The translations under genes were made by a program, and so were the position numbers. A stretch of 64,000 nt of DNA, from positions 1 through 64,000 of the forward strand of contig CAVUEF010000004.1 of the NCBI GenBank assembly GCA_963740455.1. Reading direction: 5' to 3'. Each line of letters begins with the position of its first letter. The stretch's first letter is position 1. The notes under the pieces were generated by a model. The model had not been told where the DNA came from. It worked only from the letters and a program-made list of their open reading frames with translations, and made no database searches. This document shows, piece after piece, positions 62,958 to 64,000 of this stretch. Source of the DNA: Paucibacter sp963740455 (GTDB lineage Bacteria; Pseudomonadota; Gammaproteobacteria; Burkholderiales; Burkholderiaceae_C).

Positions 62958-64000
62958 TCACTTGGGCTGCGATACAGCGCGCGCTTCGAACCAACGCGCC
63001 AGCACGGCACGTTCGGCGTCGGTGATCTGGGTCGCATTGTTCAAGGGCATGGTCTTTTGCACCACCGCCTGCTGGTAGAGCGCCGCAGCGTTTTGCGCAA
63101 TCAGCTCGGCGCTGTCGAGCCGGATGTTCTTTTGTGCGAGCTGCGCGTTGTGGCACACCACGCAGCGCTGCCCAACCACCACCTGCACCTGGGCCAAGCT
63201 GGGCGCCGCAGATGGCGCGACATGCCCGGTTGGGGCAGGCGCCATCCAGACGATCAGCGCGGCCAGCATCAAAAGCACGACCGCCACCAGGCCCCAGGCG
63301 TTCACGCCCTGGCCTTGCCTGTCGTGGCGCTTCACAAAGAAGGTGCGCACCAGGGCGCCGGCCAGCATCAACACGATCAGCACCAGCCAGTTCTGCGCAT
63401 GGCTGTAGAGCATGCCGTAATGGTTGCTCAGCATCGCCACCAACACCGGCAGCGTGAAGTAGGTGTTGTGCACGCTGCGCTGTTTGCCGCGCTGGCCGTA
63501 GATCGGGTCTGCCGCGCGGCCGGCGCGCATGTCCTGAATCACCTGCCGCTGGCCTGGAATGATCCAGAAGAACACATTGGCGCTCATCATCGTGGCCATC
63601 ATCGCGCCGATGATCACGAAGGCCGCCCGGCCGGCAAACAGCTGGGTCGCCCCCCAGGTCGCCGCCGCAATGAAAACGGCGATCAGCCCCAGCACCAGAG
63701 CGTCGTTGCCGATGCTGCCGTCAGGCTTGTGGCCAAAGCGCCGGCAGATCTGGTCATAGGCCAACCAGCCTGCCGCCAAGAAGGCAAGCGCCGCAGCCGT
63801 CGCCGCGCTCGCTCTCCAGTCGAACACGCGCGCGTCAATCAGCAAGCTGCTGGCGTTGAACAGGTACAGCACCGTGAACAGCGCCATGCCGCTCATCCAG
63901 GTCCAGTAACTTTCCCAATAGAACCAGTGCAGATGCTGGGGCAGGTTGCGCGGTGCGACCAGGTACTTCTGCGGGTTGTAGAAGCCCCCGCCATGCACGG
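62958..64000 (-). CDS. puuD: Urate hydroxylase PuuD, partial at window end
   Basis: The visible 346 residues begin inside the protein (HGGGFYNPQKYLVAP). Several membrane spans are followed by a C-terminal cytochrome c domain with the heme motif CVVCH and a distal Met (TMPLNNATQITD). This arrangement matches the membrane urate oxidase PuuD, which oxidises urate to 5-hydroxyisourate. It completes the pathway from xanthine dehydrogenase. The N-terminus lies beyond position 64000. Confidence 0.9.
   Translation of the reverse strand, partial: VHGGGFYNPQKYLVAPRNLPQHLHWFYWESYWTWMSGMALFTVLYLFNASSLLIDARVFDWRASAATAAALAFLAAGWLAYDQICRRFGHKPDGSIGNDALVLGLIAVFIAAATWGATQLFAGRAAFVIIGAMMATMMSANVFFWIIPGQRQVIQDMRAGRAADPIYGQRGKQRSVHNTYFTLPVLVAMLSNHYGMLYSHAQNWLVLIVLMLAGALVRTFFVKRHDRQGQGVNAWGLVAVVLLMLAALIVWMAPAPTGHVAPSAAPSLAQVQVVVGQRCVVCHNAQLAQKNIRLDSAELIAQNAAALYQQAVVQKTMPLNNATQITDAERAVLARWFEARAVSQPK

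Overview
The window looks like a chromosomal segment of a high-GC betaproteobacterium, most likely Burkholderiales (Comamonadaceae or Sphaerotilaceae type). This is inferred from gene content (Bug-type solute receptor, PA2778/PA2779 pair, PEP-CTERM protein, BMP purine transporter beside xdhAB and puuD), not from a marker search. There are no rRNA or tRNA genes and no CRISPR array.

Layout. 1-5300: gabD (minus), with three hairpin repeats behind it, diverges from alaS and a SEC-C protein gene (plus). alaS carries two compensating single-base frameshifts. 5274-5621 is a highly structured non-coding repeat. 5669-9846 holds a small lipoprotein, the PA2779-PA2778 pair with an intrinsic terminator inside the second gene's signal peptide, an MDR oxidoreductase and an MFS carrier. 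10233-15185 holds a Cache protein, a GGDEF-EAL protein, a Bug receptor and a Spy-like protein. 15194-18205 is a nested transposon: an IS66-type miniature element with a near-perfect 8-bp target duplication, whose two terminal repeats each carry an IS110/IS1111-type element. The RNA region of that element shows four short guide-like matches to target and donor. 18551-40982 is a large exopolysaccharide locus: sugar transferase, PEP-CTERM protein, two epimerases, three glycosyltransferases, radical SAM protein, methyltransferase, Wzx, Wzy, Wzz, Wza, two secreted glycosidase-like proteins, a pseudo tyrosine kinase and a 1210-residue Asp-box protein. 41056-64000 is a purine salvage and catabolism region: adenine/adenosine deaminase, BMP receptor, ABC permeases and ATPase, guanine deaminase, xanthine dehydrogenase, urate hydroxylase. 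It is split by 8.7 kb containing a two-component system, IS110 relics, vapBC, small unknowns and a DegQ-like protease.

How the genes work together. The exopolysaccharide genes run mostly on the minus strand from a palindrome-marked start at about 40980, many overlapping by four bases. They make up most of a Wzx/Wzy assembly line. The usual BY-kinase is replaced by a protein lacking the P-loop lysine, and no exosortase is present. The purine genes form a route from imported nucleosides or bases through hypoxanthine/xanthine to urate and beyond.

Limits. Three single-base frameshifts (two in alaS, one in the histidine kinase) sit at or near short G runs or purine-rich positions, so consensus sequencing error is a real possibility. 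Starts were chosen from Shine-Dalgarno sites, overlaps and signal peptides. Functions come from motif reading, not database searches.
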